A stretch of DNA of 64,000 bases from Acidovorax sp. CCYZU-2555 (GCF_018413525.1 NZ_JAHCDD010000005.1:1-64000), one strand, 5' to 3'; positions 50,936 to 62,780 are shown, numbered from the stretch's first letter. Translations and numbers: made by a program. Notes: generated by a model from the sequence alone, not told the origin.

Positions 50936-51913
50936 TCAGCTCTCCTCGGTCACTTTGGCGAGGCGAACGACTTCGCCCCATTTCTTGTACTCGGTGGCCA
51001 TGAAGGCCGCGAATTTCTCCACCGAACCGCCGCCGTCCTCGACGCCGAAGCCGTCGAAACGCGCGACCACGTCGGGCATGGCCAGCACCTTGTTGACATC
51101 GGCATTGATGCGCTTGGCAAGTTCCTTGGACATGTCCTTGGGGCCCACGAGTCCGTACCAGCTCGAGGCGTCGAAGCCCTTGAAGCCCTGCTCATCCATG
51201 GTCGTGACTTCGGGGAAGCCCTTGGCGCGGCTCACGCGGGTCTGGGCGATGGCGTTCATCTTCTTGGCCTTGACCTGGGCCGTGGCCGCGGTCATGGTGT
51301 CGAAGCTGAAATCGATCTGGCCGCCTATGAGGTCGGTCTGCATCGGGCCCGAGCCCTTGTAGGGCACGTGAATGGTCTGCACGCCCGCGGCCATGTTGAA
51401 CATTTCCGCCGCCAGATGCTGTACCGATCCCGTGCCCGACGAGCCGAAGCTGATCTTGCCTGGGTTCTTCTTGCACAGCTCGACCACTTCCTTGACGCTC
51501 GCATAGCTGTTCTTGTGGCTGGTCACCAGAATGTGCGGCGTGGCACCGATCAGCACGATGGGCGCGAAGTCCTTGAGCGGGTCATAGGTGATGCTCTTGA
51601 AGATCTGCGGCGAGATCGCATGCGTGTTGACATGGGCCATCAGCAGGGTCAGGCCGTCGTGGAAGCGGGTCTTGGCGAAATAGTCGGCCGCGAGTGCGCC
51701 GGTCGCGCCGGGCTTGTTTTCGACGATCACCGAGCGGCCCCAGAGGTCCGTGAGCTTCTGGCCCACGATGCGCGCGAACACGTCGGTGCCGCCGCCCGGC
51801 GCCCAGCCCACGAGGATTTTCACCGGGCCCTTGGGCAGGTCGGCGGCATTGGCCAGGGCCCAGGGCGTGGCCAGGGCAGCTGCGCTGCCGGCCAGGAATT
51901 CGCGTCGCTTCAT
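50936..51913 (-). CDS. Bug/TctC-type periplasmic substrate-binding protein
   Basis: A 325-aa protein with a twin-arginine signal (MKRREFLAGSAAALATPWALA) and the Bug fold: GPVKILVGWAPGGGTDVFAR, WGRSVIVENKPGATGALAADYFAKT, GKISFGSSGTGSVQHLAAEMFN. Binds a carboxylate in the periplasm. Many orphan Bug proteins occur in Comamonadaceae; transporter subunits are not next to it. It lies directly upstream of the CoA-transferase, so they probably share a substrate. Confidence 0.94.
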   Translation of the reverse strand: MKRREFLAGSAAALATPWALANAADLPKGPVKILVGWAPGGGTDVFARIVGQKLTDLWGRSVIVENKPGATGALAADYFAKTRFHDGLTLLMAHVNTHAISPQIFKSITYDPLKDFAPIVLIGATPHILVTSHKNSYASVKEVVELCKKNPGKISFGSSGTGSVQHLAAEMFNMAAGVQTIHVPYKGSGPMQTDLIGGQIDFSFDTMTAATAQVKAKKMNAIAQTRVSRAKGFPEVTTMDEQGFKGFDASSWYGLVGPKDMSKELAKRINADVNKVLAMPDVVARFDGFGVEDGGGSVEKFAAFMATEYKKWGEVVRLAKVTEES

Positions 51914-52055
51914 CTTGTCTCCTGTGTTTTGTTTGCAGCAATGCTCGCCGAGCGCGACTGCGGCGGCAAGAATGCATCACACATGCCTGGCTTCGTGTTT
52001 TACGAAACCCAGGCCCGCGGAGCCCACAAAATACGAGGAAACCCTGGTCGAACTG

Positions 52056-52937
52056 TTAATTCAGCAGTGCGCAGACGACATTGCGCAGCGTCTGCTCCTG
52101 CGCCCGGCCTTGCACGCTGGCCAGCACATAGGTGCGCTGGTGCCAGTCGCCGGCCAGCGCCACCTGGCCTATTCCCGGCTCGGGGTGCAGGCTCGCGAGC
52201 ACCGCGGGCGGCATCAGGCCCACGCCCAGGCCGTGGCGCACCAGCGCGAGCATGGTGTCGAAGCCGCTCACGGTGAGATGCCGGCCCAGCGTGCGGCCGC
52301 GGCTCTGGTGCAGGCGTTGCAGGCTGGCCAGAATCGCCGAGCCCTGGCCCAGGCTGACCAACGGGCAGTCGAGCAGCGGATCGGCTTCGAGCGGAGCATC
52401 GGCAAAGGAAAAATGCGCGCGGCTGTAGATGGCGACCAGATCGTCCGAGCGGTAGTCGAACTTCTCCATGTCGATGAAACCGCTCTTCTTCTCGAAGATG
52501 CCTATGTCTATCACCTTGTCGCGCAGCAGCTGCTGGATGATGCGGCTGTTCTCCTCGATGATGTGCAGCGTGATCTGCGGGTACCTGGCGCGCACCAGCG
52601 CGAGATCGCTGGCGAGGAATTCGATGATCGCGGCCTTGGGCGCGCCGATGATGATGCGCCCGTCCTGGCCTTCGCGCATCGCCTGGGCGTCGTCGGCCAG
52701 GCGCGTGATCAGGCTGTCGATCTGGTGGATATGGGCCAGCAGCTTGGTGCCAGACTCGGTGACCTTGACGCCATGCGGCACACGCTTGAACAGCGGCGTA
52801 CCCAGCTGGCGCTCCAGATCGGTGAGCCGCTTGGACGCCGCCGCCACGGCCAGCTGCAGCTTGTCGGCCGCGCGCGAGATGCTGCCTTCCTCGGCGACGG
52901 CCAGTGCCAGCTGGACCGTGAGGGTGTCGATTTTCAT
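52056..52937 (-). CDS. LysR-family transcriptional regulator
   Basis: A 293-aa protein with the LysR HTH ([44 protein letters not shown]) and a co-inducer domain ([25 protein letters not shown] through [15 protein letters not shown]). It is upstream of and in the same direction as the Bug-CoA-transferase-hydratase operon, which it may control. ATG at 52937. Confidence 0.93.
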   Translation of the reverse strand: MKIDTLTVQLALAVAEEGSISRAADKLQLAVAAASKRLTDLERQLGTPLFKRVPHGVKVTESGTKLLAHIHQIDSLITRLADDAQAMREGQDGRIIIGAPKAAIIEFLASDLALVRARYPQITLHIIEENSRIIQQLLRDKVIDIGIFEKKSGFIDMEKFDYRSDDLVAIYSRAHFSFADAPLEADPLLDCPLVSLGQGSAILASLQRLHQSRGRTLGRHLTVSGFDTMLALVRHGLGVGLMPPAVLASLHPEPGIGQVALAGDWHQRTYVLASVQGRAQEQTLRNVVCALLN

Positions 52938-54739
52938 GGCGACATTATTGAATGCATACGCCTGGCGGGCCGTATGCAAACCAGGTTTGCAGATACTCGC
53001 TTAGAAGCTTTCCCATTCGTCCTCGGCCTTGCCCGCGACACGCGGGGCTGGCGCGGGCGCCTTGTCCGGGCCGCGCATCGCCGCGGTTGGCGCCAGGCGC
53101 GGGCCGATACGGGCCGGGCTGCGGCCACTTTCCTGGGCGTTGCGCGTGCGGGCTGGGCGGATGGCGAATAGAGCGCCGGCGCCTTGGCCACTGCCGCACC
53201 CACATTGAACACCGCCACCACCTGCGACAGGCGCTGCGCCTGATCGCTCATGGCCGTGGCCGCCGCGCTCGACTCTTCCACCAGCGCCGCGTTCTGCTGC
53301 GTCATCTGGTCCAGGTTGGAGACCGCCTGATTCACTTGTCCGATGCCGTCGCGCTGCTCGGTGGACGAGGCCGTGATCTCCCCGATCAGGTCGGAGACCC
53401 GGCGCACGCTGCTCACGATCTCTTCCATGCTGCGGCCCGCATGTGCGACCTGCGCCGATCCGGCCTCGACGTTCTGCACCGATGCGCTGATGAGTTGCTT
53501 GATCTCCTTTGCGGCCTCGGCGCTGCGCTGCGCAAGGCTGCGCACCTCGGACGCCACCACGGCGAAACCCCTGCCCTGTTCACCCGCGCGTGCCGCTTCC
53601 ACGGCCGCATTGAGCGCCAGGATGTTGGTCTGGAAGGCGATGGAGTCGATCACGCCGATGATGTCGTTGATCTTGCGCGAGCTGTCGGTGATCTGCTGCA
53701 TGCTGTGCACCACCTGGACCACCACTTCGCCGCCGCGCTCGGCGGCCTGGGCCGCGGTGGACGCTAACTGGTTGGCCTGGCGCGCGGTGTCGGCCGACTG
53801 GGTCACCGTGGCGGTCAGCTGTTCCATGCTGGCGGCCGTTTCCTGGAGGTTGGCCGCCGTCTGCTCGGTGCGCGCCGACAGATCCTGGTTGCCGGTGGCG
53901 ATCTGCGTGGAGGCGGTCGAAACCGACTCGACGCCCGAACGCACTTCGGTCACCACGCCGCGCAGCTGCGCGGCCATCGTGGACAGCGACCTGAGCAGAT
54001 GACCGAGTTCGTCCTTGCGGTCATCGCGCACGTCCACCGTCAGGTCGCCGGCGGTAATGGCATCGGTCAGTCGCACGGCCTGGTCCAGCGGCCGGGTGAT
54101 GGAGCGCACCGTCAGTGCGGCCAGCATGACGCCGATGAGCAGCACCACGGCGGCGAAGGCCTCGCCTATCCATTGCGCCACGGCGATGCGCTGCGTGGCG
54201 TCGGCCTTGATCAGGTCGCGCTGGCGTTGCTGCAGCTCGACAAAGGCTTCCTGCGCGGCGGTGTACTTGGTCACCGCAGGAACCAGTCGGTCGTTCACTA
54301 TGCGCTGCGCGCCTTCCACATCGCCGGCGCTGCGCGTCTTCTGCGCCTCGGCGACAAGCTGCAGCACGATGACGCGCTCGGCGGCCACGCGCTCGAGCTG
54401 GGCCTTGTCTTCGGGCGATTCGGCGGCATCGACGATCTGTTTCTGCACTGCCGACACGGCCTGGATGCTGGTCTTGAGTTGCGGCTGCAGGCGCTGGCTG
54501 AGCAATTCGTCGGTCGTGATCGAGCCGATCACCACGCGCTCGACTGCCAGCTCGGTCATGCCTTTCCAGCGCAGCGCCAGGGAAATGCGGTCTTCCTTGG
54601 TCTGCACGGCCTGGGCCGCCTCGGCGTTGAGTCGCACCGTCGTCATGTAAAGACCGGTGCCAAGGGCCAGCAGGGACAGCATGAGACCAAGAATGATCGT
54701 CCAGAGCTTGCCGGCGACCGAAAGGTTGTTGAAGTACAT
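52934..54739 (-). CDS. Methyl-accepting chemotaxis protein, C terminus apparently frameshifted
   Basis: An MCP of about 600 aa. It has TM1 ([20 protein letters not shown]), a four-helix periplasmic sensor domain of about 155 residues, TM2, HAMP ([24 protein letters not shown]), and the signalling tip [39 protein letters not shown]. After residue about 545 the frame becomes Arg/Pro-rich and runs to 52934, overlapping the LysR start. In another frame the same DNA reads [19 protein letters not shown] and stops at 53003, the normal MCP tail; a shift lies around 53060-53140. Confidence 0.85.
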   Translation of the reverse strand: MYFNNLSVAGKLWTIILGLMLSLLALGTGLYMTTVRLNAEAAQAVQTKEDRISLALRWKGMTELAVERVVIGSITTDELLSQRLQPQLKTSIQAVSAVQKQIVDAAESPEDKAQLERVAAERVIVLQLVAEAQKTRSAGDVEGAQRIVNDRLVPAVTKYTAAQEAFVELQQRQRDLIKADATQRIAVAQWIGEAFAAVVLLIGVMLAALTVRSITRPLDQAVRLTDAITAGDLTVDVRDDRKDELGHLLRSLSTMAAQLRGVVTEVRSGVESVSTASTQIATGNQDLSARTEQTAANLQETAASMEQLTATVTQSADTARQANQLASTAAQAAERGGEVVVQVVHSMQQITDSSRKINDIIGVIDSIAFQTNILALNAAVEAARAGEQGRGFAVVASEVRSLAQRSAEAAKEIKQLISASVQNVEAGSAQVAHAGRSMEEIVSSVRRVSDLIGEITASSTEQRDGIGQVNQAVSNLDQMTQQNAALVEESSAAATAMSDQAQRLSQVVAVFNVGAAVAKAPALYSPSAQPARATPRKVAAARPVSARAWRQPRRCAARTRRPRQPRVSRARPRTNGKASKRVSANLVCIRPARRMHSIMSP

Positions 54740-55067
54740 AGAAATCTGTGGGGAGAGGACCGAGGGCAAGGCGTTAAAGGTCGGCACGTTTCAGGTCGTG
54801 AATGCCGTGCAAAAAATAGCATGCTTTTGCTTACACTCTTGCCCAAAGCGGCCTCCTGACCACTGCGCTTGTGTCAGGTTTATGACTTGCCGATCTCGTC
54901 CCATCGCTTGGGAACACATCGGCGGTCCGCACCACGCATCTGCGCCGCGCGGTCGCGTCATTGCGGTCCATGCCGCGGCCCAAAAACGCCGGGCCTAGCG
55001 CAGGGAACCGCCTGGCATTGGCGATCCCCTGGGGCAGGACCGGGGTGAGTGAACTTACGGCGTCAGA
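54740..55067. other. Intergenic region between MCP and pccA
   Basis: I see no gene or clear terminator in these 328 bases. It holds the MCP promoter on the left and the end of the pcc operon on the right. Confidence 0.5.
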
Positions 55068-57128
55068 TCAGACGAATTCCAGAATCACCTCGTCGACCGC
55101 CAGCGAATCGCCCTTGCTGGCGCTGATCTTGCCCACCACGCCGTCCTGCGTGGCGAACAGGATGTTTTCCATCTTCATGGCTTCGATCACGGCCAGCTTC
55201 TCGCCCGCCTGCACCTTCTGGCCGGGCTGAACGGCGATGTCGATCAGCAGGCCGGGCATGGGCGACAGCAGGAACTTCGAGAGGTCGGGCGGTGCCTTGT
55301 AAGGCATCAGCTTGTGCAGCTCGGCGCCGCGCGGCGACAGCACCAGGGCTTCGATCTGCGTGCCGTTGTGCGCGACGCGCAGGGCCAGCGGGTTCTTGCC
55401 CGTGCCGCGCTCGATCTGCACGGTGAACGGCTGGCCATTGACCAGGCCGGCGAGACGTGCGTCGCGCAGATGGCTGTCGCTGCTGATCTCGTAGACCTTG
55501 TCGCCGCCTTCGCCATGCACCGTGACCTTGCTCGCATGGCGCGCGAGGTCGAAGTCTTCGACGCGCACCGAAGCGTGCTGGTTGCGGCCTTCGGCGCCCA
55601 GCGTGACCACGGCGTAATCGATGCCCAGTTGCAGTTCATGGCCCTGCATCTGGCCGGTGATGGTCGAGGCGCGTTCGCGGTAGCGGCGGTTCATGTACGC
55701 GGCCAGCGCCACGAGGAACTGCGGGTCGCTGTGCGGCACATCTTCGGCATGGAAGCCACCCGCGTAGTGCTCGGCGATGAAGCCGGTGTTGAAGTCGCCC
55801 GCGATGAACTTGGGGTGGGCCAGCAGCGCGGCCTGGAACGGAATGTTGGAGCTGATGCCACGGATCACGAAGCCGTTGAGCGCCTCGCGCATCTTGGCGA
55901 TCGCTTCCTGGCGGTCCTTGCCGTGCACGATGAGCTTGGCGATCATCGAGTCGTAGAACATCGGAATCTCGCCGCCTTCATAGACGCCGGTATCGACGCG
56001 CACGCCATGAAGGTGCTCGGTGTCGCCCTGCCACATGGTCTGGGCAGGCGGCTGAAAGCGCACCAGCCGGCCCGTGGACGGCAGGAAGTTGCGAAATGGA
56101 TCTTCGGCGTTGATGCGGCACTCGATCGCCCAGCCGTCGCGGCGCACATCGGCCTGCGTGAACGCCAGCTTCTCGCCGGCCGCGACGCGGATCATCTGCT
56201 CGACCAGGTCCAGGCCCGTGATGGCTTCGGTGACCGGGTGCTCGACCTGCAGCCGCGTGTTCATTTCGAGAAAGTAGAACGACTGGTCCTTGCCGACCAC
56301 GAACTCCACCGTTCCCGCGCTCTGGTACTGCACGGCCTTGGCCAGCGCCACGGCCTGGGCGCCCATGGCCGCGCGCGTTTCTTCCGAGATGAACGGCGAC
56401 GGCGCCTCCTCGATCACCTTCTGGTGGCGGCGCTGAATGGAGCATTCGCGCTCGTTGAGGAACACCACGTTGCCGTGGCCGTCGCCCAGCACCTGGATTT
56501 CGATGTGGCGCGGCTCTTCGACGAATTTCTCTATGAACACGCGGTCGTCGCCGAAGCTGTTGCGCGCCTCGTTCTGGCAGCTCGCGAAGCCGTCGAACGC
56601 TTCCTTGTCGTTGAACGCCACGCGCAGGCCCTTGCCGCCGCCGCCCGCGCTGGCCTTGATCATCACGGGATAGCCAATGCCGCGCGCAATTTCCACGGCC
56701 TGCTCGGCGCCGGCGATCGCGTCGTTGTAGCCGGGAATGGTGTTGACCTGGGCCGCGGCCGCGAGCTTCTTCGAGGCGATCTTGTCGCCCATGGCCGCGA
56801 TCGCATGGTGCTTGGGGCCGATGAAGACGATGCCTTCTTCTTCCACGCGCTTGGCGAAGGCTTCGTTTTCGCTCAGAAAACCATAGCCCGGGTGCACGGC
56901 CTGGGCGCCGGTCTGCTTGCAGGCCGCGATGATGCGGTCGGCCAGCAGATAGGACTCGCGGCTGGGCGCGGCGCCGATGTGCACGGCCTCGTCGGCGAGC
57001 TGCACATGGCGCGCGTCCTTGTCGGCATCGGAATACACGGCCACGGTGGCGATGCCCATCTTGCGGGCGGTGGCGATCACGCGGCAGGCGATCTCGCCGC
57101 GGTTGGCAATCAGAATCTTGGTGAACAT
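55068..57128 (-). CDS. pccA: Propionyl-CoA carboxylase alpha subunit (biotin carboxylase + BCCP)
   Basis: A 686-aa protein. The biotin carboxylase half has IANRGEIACRVIATARKMG, KASAGGGGKGLR and FLEMNTRLQVEHPVTE; a BT-type linker domain (about residues 465-600) marks the propionyl-CoA type; the C terminus carries the biotinyl Lys in EAMKMENILFA. Carboxylates biotin for transfer by PccB. Last gene of mcm-meaB-pccB-pccA. Confidence 0.95.
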   Translation of the reverse strand: MFTKILIANRGEIACRVIATARKMGIATVAVYSDADKDARHVQLADEAVHIGAAPSRESYLLADRIIAACKQTGAQAVHPGYGFLSENEAFAKRVEEEGIVFIGPKHHAIAAMGDKIASKKLAAAAQVNTIPGYNDAIAGAEQAVEIARGIGYPVMIKASAGGGGKGLRVAFNDKEAFDGFASCQNEARNSFGDDRVFIEKFVEEPRHIEIQVLGDGHGNVVFLNERECSIQRRHQKVIEEAPSPFISEETRAAMGAQAVALAKAVQYQSAGTVEFVVGKDQSFYFLEMNTRLQVEHPVTEAITGLDLVEQMIRVAAGEKLAFTQADVRRDGWAIECRINAEDPFRNFLPSTGRLVRFQPPAQTMWQGDTEHLHGVRVDTGVYEGGEIPMFYDSMIAKLIVHGKDRQEAIAKMREALNGFVIRGISSNIPFQAALLAHPKFIAGDFNTGFIAEHYAGGFHAEDVPHSDPQFLVALAAYMNRRYRERASTITGQMQGHELQLGIDYAVVTLGAEGRNQHASVRVEDFDLARHASKVTVHGEGGDKVYEISSDSHLRDARLAGLVNGQPFTVQIERGTGKNPLALRVAHNGTQIEALVLSPRGAELHKLMPYKAPPDLSKFLLSPMPGLLIDIAVQPGQKVQAGEKLAVIEAMKMENILFATQDGVVGKISASKGDSLAVDEVILEFV

Positions 57129-57153
57129 GTGATTTTTCCTGGCGCTGTCGTTC

Positions 57154-58686
57154 TTAGAGCGGAATGTTGCCGTGCTTGCGCCACGGGTTCTCGAGCTGCT
57201 TGTTCTGCAGCATCGTCAGGCTGCGGCAGATGCGCTTGCGCGTCTCGTGCGGCAGGATCACGTCGTCGATGAAGCCGCGCGCGCCGGCGACGAACGGGTT
57301 GGCGAAGCGCGCCTTGTACTCGGCTTCGCGCGCGGCGAGCTTGGCCGGGTCGTTCTTGTCTTCGCGGAAGATGATCTCCACTGCGCCCTTGGCGCCCATC
57401 ACGGCGATCTCGGCCTGGGGCCAGGCCAGGTTGACGTCGCCGCGCAGGTGCTTGGACGCCATCACGTCATATGCGCCGCCATAGGCCTTGCGCGTGATGA
57501 TGGTGATCTTGGGCACCGTGGCTTCGGCGTAGGCGTAGAGCAGCTTGGCGCCATGTTTGATGATGCCGCCGTATTCCTGGCTGGTGCCGGGCATGAAGCC
57601 GGGAACGTCGACAAAGGTCAGCACGGGAATGTTGAACGCATCGCAAAAGCGCACGAAGCGCGCCGCCTTGATCGAGCTCTTGATGTCGAGGCAGCCGGCG
57701 AGCACCAGCGGCTGGTTGGCCACCACGCCCACGGTCTGGCCCGCCATGCGCGCGAAACCGATCAGGATGTTCTTCGCGTAGTCGGGCTGCAGCTCGAAGA
57801 AGTCGCCGTCGTCCACGGTCTTGGCGATCAGCTCCTTCATGTCGTAGGGCTTGTTCGGGTTCTCGGGCACCAGCGTGTCGAGCGAGCGGTCGGCGCGGTC
57901 GGCCGGGTCGGTGGTCGCGCGCAGCGGGGCCTTTTCGCGGTTGTTCAGCGGCAGGTAGTTGTACAGGCGGCGCAGCATCATCAGCGCCTCGACATCGTTG
58001 TCGAACGCCATGTCGGCCACGCCGCTCTTGGTCGTGTGCGTGATCGCGCCGCCCAGTTCCTCGGCCGTGACTTCCTCGTGCGTCACGGTCTTGACCACTT
58101 CGGGGCCGGTCACGAACATGTACGACGAGTCTTTCACCATGAAGATGAAGTCGGTCATCGCGGGCGAATACACCGCGCCGCCTGCGCAGGGGCCCATGAT
58201 CATGCTGATCTGCGGCACGACGCCGCTGGCCAGCACGTTCTTCTGGAACACGTCGGCGTAGCCGCCCAGGCTCGCAACGCCTTCCTGGATGCGCGCGCCG
58301 CCCGAGTCATTGAGGCCGATCACGGGCGCTCCCACCTTCATCGCCTGGTCCATGACCTTGCAGATCTTCTCGGCGTGGGTTTCGCTTAAAGCGCCGCCGA
58401 ACACCGTGAAGTCCTGGCTGTAGACGAACACCAGCCGGCCGTTGATCATGCCGTAGCCCGTGACCACGCCGTCGCCCGGAATCTTGTTGTCCTGCATGCC
58501 GAAATCGGTGCAGCGGTGCTCGACGAACATGTCCCACTCCTCGAACGTGCCGTCGTCGAGCAGCAGTTCTATGCGCTCGCGCGCCGTGAGCTTGCCCTTG
58601 CCGTGCTGCGCGTCGATGCGCTTTTGACCACCGCCGAGTCGCGCCAGCGCGCGCTGTTTCTCGAGTCGCTCCAGAATGTCCTGCAT
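57154..58686 (-). CDS. pccB: Propionyl-CoA carboxylase beta subunit
   Basis: A 510-aa carboxyltransferase. It starts [20 protein letters not shown] and has GSARIQEG-type [30 protein letters not shown] and the biotin/CoA loop [18 protein letters not shown], ending [11 protein letters not shown] as PccB proteins do. Start at 58686; a longer frame from 59211 overlaps meaB and is rejected. Forms the holoenzyme with PccA 25 bases downstream. Confidence 0.96.
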   Translation of the reverse strand: MQDILERLEKQRALARLGGGQKRIDAQHGKGKLTARERIELLLDDGTFEEWDMFVEHRCTDFGMQDNKIPGDGVVTGYGMINGRLVFVYSQDFTVFGGALSETHAEKICKVMDQAMKVGAPVIGLNDSGGARIQEGVASLGGYADVFQKNVLASGVVPQISMIMGPCAGGAVYSPAMTDFIFMVKDSSYMFVTGPEVVKTVTHEEVTAEELGGAITHTTKSGVADMAFDNDVEALMMLRRLYNYLPLNNREKAPLRATTDPADRADRSLDTLVPENPNKPYDMKELIAKTVDDGDFFELQPDYAKNILIGFARMAGQTVGVVANQPLVLAGCLDIKSSIKAARFVRFCDAFNIPVLTFVDVPGFMPGTSQEYGGIIKHGAKLLYAYAEATVPKITIITRKAYGGAYDVMASKHLRGDVNLAWPQAEIAVMGAKGAVEIIFREDKNDPAKLAAREAEYKARFANPFVAGARGFIDDVILPHETRKRICRSLTMLQNKQLENPWRKHGNIPL

Positions 58687-58759
58687 GATGCTCGTCTTTC
58701 TTACTGAGTCGTCGCACGGCCCGGGGGCTGCGCTTCTTGGGGATGGATGACTGCGCGCC

Positions 58760-59788
58760 CTATTGTGGCGCGCGGGAATGTGGGGCCTGTGACTGCGCGG
58801 CCAGCAGGTTGCGCGCCGCGGTCGATGCGGGCAGACGCCCTTCGGCCACCGCGGCCAGCGTCTGCGGCAGCAGCGCCTGGACTTCGGGGTGGGAGCGAAA
58901 CGCCTGCTTGAGGCCGGCGTCAATGCGTTCCCACATCCAGGCCAGCGACTGCTTTTCGCGCCGCGACACCAGCCGGCCATTGGTCGTCTGCATCTGGCGA
59001 AACTGCTGCACGGCCTGCCAGAACGCTTCCACGCCCTGGCCCAGCAGCGCGCTGATCTGCAGCACGCGCGGCTGCCACAGCGCGCCATGCGTCGCATGGT
59101 CGGGGTTGCCGTGCATGCCCAGCAGGCGCAGGCTAGACGTGATCTGCGCTTCGGCGCGCGTGGCCGCGTTCTTGTCGATGTCGGCCTTGTTGATGACCAC
59201 CAGATCGGCAAGCTCCATCACGCCTTTCTTGATCGCCTGCAGATCGTCGCCCGCATTGGGCAGCTGCAGCAGCACGAACATGTCGGTCATGCCGTTGACG
59301 GCCGTCTCGCTCTGGCCCACGCCCACGGTCTCGACGATCACCACGTCATAGGCTGCGGCCTCGCAGACCAGCATGGCTTCGCGCGTCTTCTCGGCCACGC
59401 CGCCCAGCGTTCCACTCGCCGGGCTGGGCCGGATATAGGCCTGGGGATGGACCGACAGATGCTCCATGCGCGTCTTGTCGCCCAGGATGGAGCCGCCCGA
59501 CACCGACGACGACGGATCGACGGCGAGCACCGCGACACGCAGGCCCTGCTTGATCAGGTACAGGCCCAGGGTTTCGATGAACGTCGACTTGCCCACGCCA
59601 GGCACGCCGCTGATGCCCAGCCGGAACGCCTTGCCCGTATGGGGCAGCATCGCGGTGAGCAGCGCATCGGCCTGGGCGCGGTGGTCGGCGCGCGTGGATT
59701 CGAGCAAGGTGATCGCCTTGGCGATCGCCCGGCGCTGCACGGCCGGGCCGCCATGCAGAATGCCTTGCAGCAACTCGGAAGGGGTCAT
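58760..59788 (-). CDS. meaB: MeaB/ArgK GTPase chaperone of methylmalonyl-CoA mutase
   Basis: A 342-aa G3E GTPase. Walker A is [16 protein letters not shown]2/G3 elements are in [20 protein letters not shown] and [12 protein letters not shown], and G4 is NKADID. It gates cofactor loading and protects the mutase. Lies 7 bases after mcm in the same operon, before pccB. ATG at 59788 is preferred to 59833. Confidence 0.94.
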   Translation of the reverse strand: MTPSELLQGILHGGPAVQRRAIAKAITLLESTRADHRAQADALLTAMLPHTGKAFRLGISGVPGVGKSTFIETLGLYLIKQGLRVAVLAVDPSSSVSGGSILGDKTRMEHLSVHPQAYIRPSPASGTLGGVAEKTREAMLVCEAAAYDVVIVETVGVGQSETAVNGMTDMFVLLQLPNAGDDLQAIKKGVMELADLVVINKADIDKNAATRAEAQITSSLRLLGMHGNPDHATHGALWQPRVLQISALLGQGVEAFWQAVQQFRQMQTTNGRLVSRREKQSLAWMWERIDAGLKQAFRSHPEVQALLPQTLAAVAEGRLPASTAARNLLAAQSQAPHSRAPQ

Positions 59789-59795
59789 GCCGCTC

Positions 59796-61988
59796 TCAGA
59801 GGATGGTGGCCTGACGGATCTGCTCGAGCACATGCTTGGCGCTGGCCGGAATCGGCGTGCCCGGGCCGTAGACGCCCTTGACGCCGGCCTCGAACAGGAA
59901 TTCGTAGTCCTGAGCGGGCACCACGCCGCCGACGAACACGATGATGTCGTCCGCGCCCTGTTTCTTCAGCTCGGCGATGATGGCCGGCACCAGCGTCTTG
60001 TGGCCTGCGGCCAGCGTCGACACGCCCACGGCATGCACGTCGTTCTCGATCGCCTGGCGCGCGCATTCCTCGGGCGTCTGAAACAGCGGACCCATGTCGA
60101 CGTCGAAGCCCAGGTCGGCGAAGGCCGTGGCGACGACCTTGGCGCCGCGGTCGTGGCCGTCCTGGCCCAGCTTGGCGATCATCACGCGCGGGCGCCGGCC
60201 CAGTTCTTCGGCGAGTGCGTTGATTTCGGTCTTGAGCTTGTCCCAGCCTTCGGCCGAGTCATAGGCGGCGGCGTAGACGCCGGTGACTTTTTGCGTGTCG
60301 GCGCGGTGGCGGCTGTAGACCTTTTCCAGCGCATCGCTGACTTCGCCCACCGTGGCGCGCAGGCGCACGGCCTGGATCGCCAGCTCCAGCAGATTGCCTT
60401 CGCCGCTTTCGGCGGCCGCGGTGAGCGCATCGAGTGCCTGCTGCACCTTGGCCGTATCGCGTTCCTTCTTGATCTTGTTGAGCCGCTCGATCTGGCCGTC
60501 GCGCACCTTGACGTTGTCGATCTCGAGAATGTCGATCGGGTCTTCCTTGGCGAGCTTGTACTTGTTGACGCCCACGATCACGTCCTTGCCCGAATCGATG
60601 CGCGCCTGCTTCTCGGCGGCCGCGGCCTCGATCTTGAGCTTGGCCCAGCCGCTGTCCACCGCCTGGGTCATTCCGCCCATGGCTTCGACTTCCTCGATGA
60701 TTGCCCAGGCCGCGTCGGCCATGTCCTGGGTCAGCTTTTCCATCATGTACGAGCCGGCCCAGGGGTCGATCACGCTGGGAATATGCGTTTCTTCCTGGAT
60801 GATCAGTTGGGTGTTGCGCGCGATGCGCGACGAGAATTCGGTGGGCAGCGCGATCGCTTCGTCGAAGCTGTTGGTGTGCAGCGACTGCGTGCCGCCGAAC
60901 ACCGCGGCCATGGCTTCGATGGTGGTGCGCACCACGTTGTTGTACGGATCCTGCTCGGTCAGCGACCAGCCCGAAGTCTGGCAGTGGGTGCGCAGCATCA
61001 GGCTCTTGGGGTTCTTGGCGCCGAACTCCTTCATGATGCGGCACCACAGCAGGCGCGCGGCGCGCATCTTGGCGATCTCCAGGTAGAAGTTCATGCCGAT
61101 GGCCCAGAAGAACGACAGCCGGCCCGCGAAGGCATCGACATCCATGCCCTTGGCCGTGGCGGTCTTCACATATTCCTTGCCGTCGGCCAGCGTGAACGCG
61201 AGTTCCAGGGCTTGATTGGCGCCGGCTTCCTGCATGTGATAGCCCGAAATCGAGATCGAGTTGAACTTGGGCATGTTCAGGCTCGTGTACTCGATGATGT
61301 CGCCGATGATGCGCATCGACGGCTTGGGCGGGTAGATATAGGTGTTGCGCACCATGAATTCTTTGAGGATGTCGTTCTGGATCGTGCCCGAGAGCTGATC
61401 CTGGCGCACGCCCTGCTCCTCGGCGGCGACGACATAGCCCGCGAGCACGGGCAGCACCGCGCCGTTCATGGTCATGGACACCGACACCTTGTCGAGCGGA
61501 ATCTGGTCGAACAGCACTTTCATGTCCTCGACCGAATCAATCGCCACGCCGGCCTTGCCCACATCGCCCGTGACGCGCGGGTGATCGGAGTCATAGCCGC
61601 GGTGCGTGGCCAGATCGAAGGCCACCGAGACGCCCTGCCCGCCCGCAGCCAGCGCCTTGCGGTAGAACGCATTCGACTCCTCGGCCGTGGAAAAGCCTGC
61701 GTACTGGCGAATGGTCCAGGGGCGCACCGCATACATGGTGGCCTGGGGGCCGCGCAGATAGGGCTCGAAACCGGGCAGCGTATTGGCATGCGGCAGATCT
61801 GCGCTGTCTGCAGCGGTATAGAGGGGCTTGACGGTGATGCCGTCGGGAGTGATCCAGTTCAAGGCCTGTACATCGCCGCCAGGCGCGGATTTGGCAGCCG
61901 ACTTGGCCCAGGCGCTCAGGTCGGCGGGGGCGAATTCAGGTTCAGCGGCATTCGCCACGCTTTGGCGCATATCTGTAGGCTTGTCCAT
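59796..61988 (-). CDS. Methylmalonyl-CoA mutase (single-chain, ScpA type)
   Basis: A 730-aa B12-dependent enzyme converting (R)-methylmalonyl-CoA to succinyl-CoA. The TIM barrel carries [48 protein letters not shown]-like (read [19 protein letters not shown]) and [23 protein letters not shown]. The cobalamin domain has [21 protein letters not shown] with the B12-ligating His, and [15 protein letters not shown] at 61988. First gene of the propionate operon. Confidence 0.96.
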   Translation of the reverse strand: MDKPTDMRQSVANAAEPEFAPADLSAWAKSAAKSAPGGDVQALNWITPDGITVKPLYTAADSADLPHANTLPGFEPYLRGPQATMYAVRPWTIRQYAGFSTAEESNAFYRKALAAGGQGVSVAFDLATHRGYDSDHPRVTGDVGKAGVAIDSVEDMKVLFDQIPLDKVSVSMTMNGAVLPVLAGYVVAAEEQGVRQDQLSGTIQNDILKEFMVRNTYIYPPKPSMRIIGDIIEYTSLNMPKFNSISISGYHMQEAGANQALELAFTLADGKEYVKTATAKGMDVDAFAGRLSFFWAIGMNFYLEIAKMRAARLLWCRIMKEFGAKNPKSLMLRTHCQTSGWSLTEQDPYNNVVRTTIEAMAAVFGGTQSLHTNSFDEAIALPTEFSSRIARNTQLIIQEETHIPSVIDPWAGSYMMEKLTQDMADAAWAIIEEVEAMGGMTQAVDSGWAKLKIEAAAAEKQARIDSGKDVIVGVNKYKLAKEDPIDILEIDNVKVRDGQIERLNKIKKERDTAKVQQALDALTAAAESGEGNLLELAIQAVRLRATVGEVSDALEKVYSRHRADTQKVTGVYAAAYDSAEGWDKLKTEINALAEELGRRPRVMIAKLGQDGHDRGAKVVATAFADLGFDVDMGPLFQTPEECARQAIENDVHAVGVSTLAAGHKTLVPAIIAELKKQGADDIIVFVGGVVPAQDYEFLFEAGVKGVYGPGTPIPASAKHVLEQIRQATIL

Positions 61989-62076
61989 CGGTGAGACCAC
62001 GGTAGGTTGTGACGGAAAGAGTGTACATGATTCATAATTATTGATTCAAAATAATCCAGGCTACAATTCATCATTC
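61989..62076. promoter_or_regulatory. Divergent promoter region of mcm and gntR
   Basis: An AT-rich 88-base gap with two direct TGATTCA repeats around taattat (62028-62047), a plausible site for the GntR regulator on both operons. Confidence 0.4.
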
Positions 62077-62715
62077 ATGTCAGTGATTACCCTAGCCCCT
62101 TCCGCGCTCTACCAACAGGTAGCCGAGCAGCTGCGCCAACGCATCTTCCAGCATGTGCTGGAGCCCGGTGCCTGGATTGACGAACTCAAGATAGCCGAAG
62201 AGTTCGGCATCAGCCGCACGCCTTTGCGTGAAGCGCTCAAGGTGCTCGCGGCCGAAGGGTTGGTGACGATGAAGGTGCGTCGCGGCGCCTATGTGACAGA
62301 AGTCTCGACCAAGGATGTACGCGATGTCTATCACCTGCTGGCGCTGCTCGAGAGCGATGCCGCGGCCGCGGTCGCGTCTTCCGCCACCGACGACGAACTG
62401 GCGGCGCTGAGCGCCTTGCATGCCGATCTGGTGGCGCACAAAGGCAACGCCGAACAATTCTTTGCAATCAACGAACGTTTTCACATGCGCCTGCTTGCGC
62501 TGGCCAACAACCGCTGGTCTGATCAGGTGGTTGCCGACCTGCGCAAGGTCATGAAACTCAACCGCCACAAGTCGCTGTTTCGCCAGGGGCGCATAGACGA
62601 ATCGCTGCAGGAGCATGCGCTCATCCTGCAGGCCCTGCTCGACCGCCAGCCCGAGCGCGCGCGCGCCGCGATGCAGCAGCACTTCTCCAACGGACTCGTG
62701 GCGGCCGTGCAGTAA
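62077..62715 (+). CDS. GntR-family (FadR/VanR subclass) regulator
   Basis: A 212-aa protein with winged HTH (LYQQVAEQLRQRIFQHVLEPGAWIDELKIAEEFGISRTPLREALKVLAAEGLV) and an all-helical FCD-type C-terminal domain with metal-binding His in NERFHMRLLALA and SLQEHALILQAL. Divergent from mcm, so probably regulates propionate/methylmalonyl-CoA metabolism. ATG at 62077 starts MSVITLAPSALYQQV. Confidence 0.9.
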   Translation: MSVITLAPSALYQQVAEQLRQRIFQHVLEPGAWIDELKIAEEFGISRTPLREALKVLAAEGLVTMKVRRGAYVTEVSTKDVRDVYHLLALLESDAAAAVASSATDDELAALSALHADLVAHKGNAEQFFAINERFHMRLLALANNRWSDQVVADLRKVMKLNRHKSLFRQGRIDESLQEHALILQALLDRQPERARAAMQQHFSNGLVAAVQ

Positions 62716-62745
62716 GCGCATGGCCCTGCATTGCGGATGGGCCTG

Positions 62746-62775
62746 TTACGCAAAGTAACGAACGGTGCTATAAAT
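62746..62775 (+). promoter_or_regulatory. Candidate sigma70 promoter of the MHYT gene
   Basis: A TATAAAT -10 element at 62769-62775 with TTACGC 17 bases upstream. The -35 lies in a small hairpin GTTAC-gcaaa-GTAAC (62745-62759), which could be an operator. Predicted start of transcription is about 62781. Confidence 0.5.
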
Positions 62776-62780
62776 AAAGC

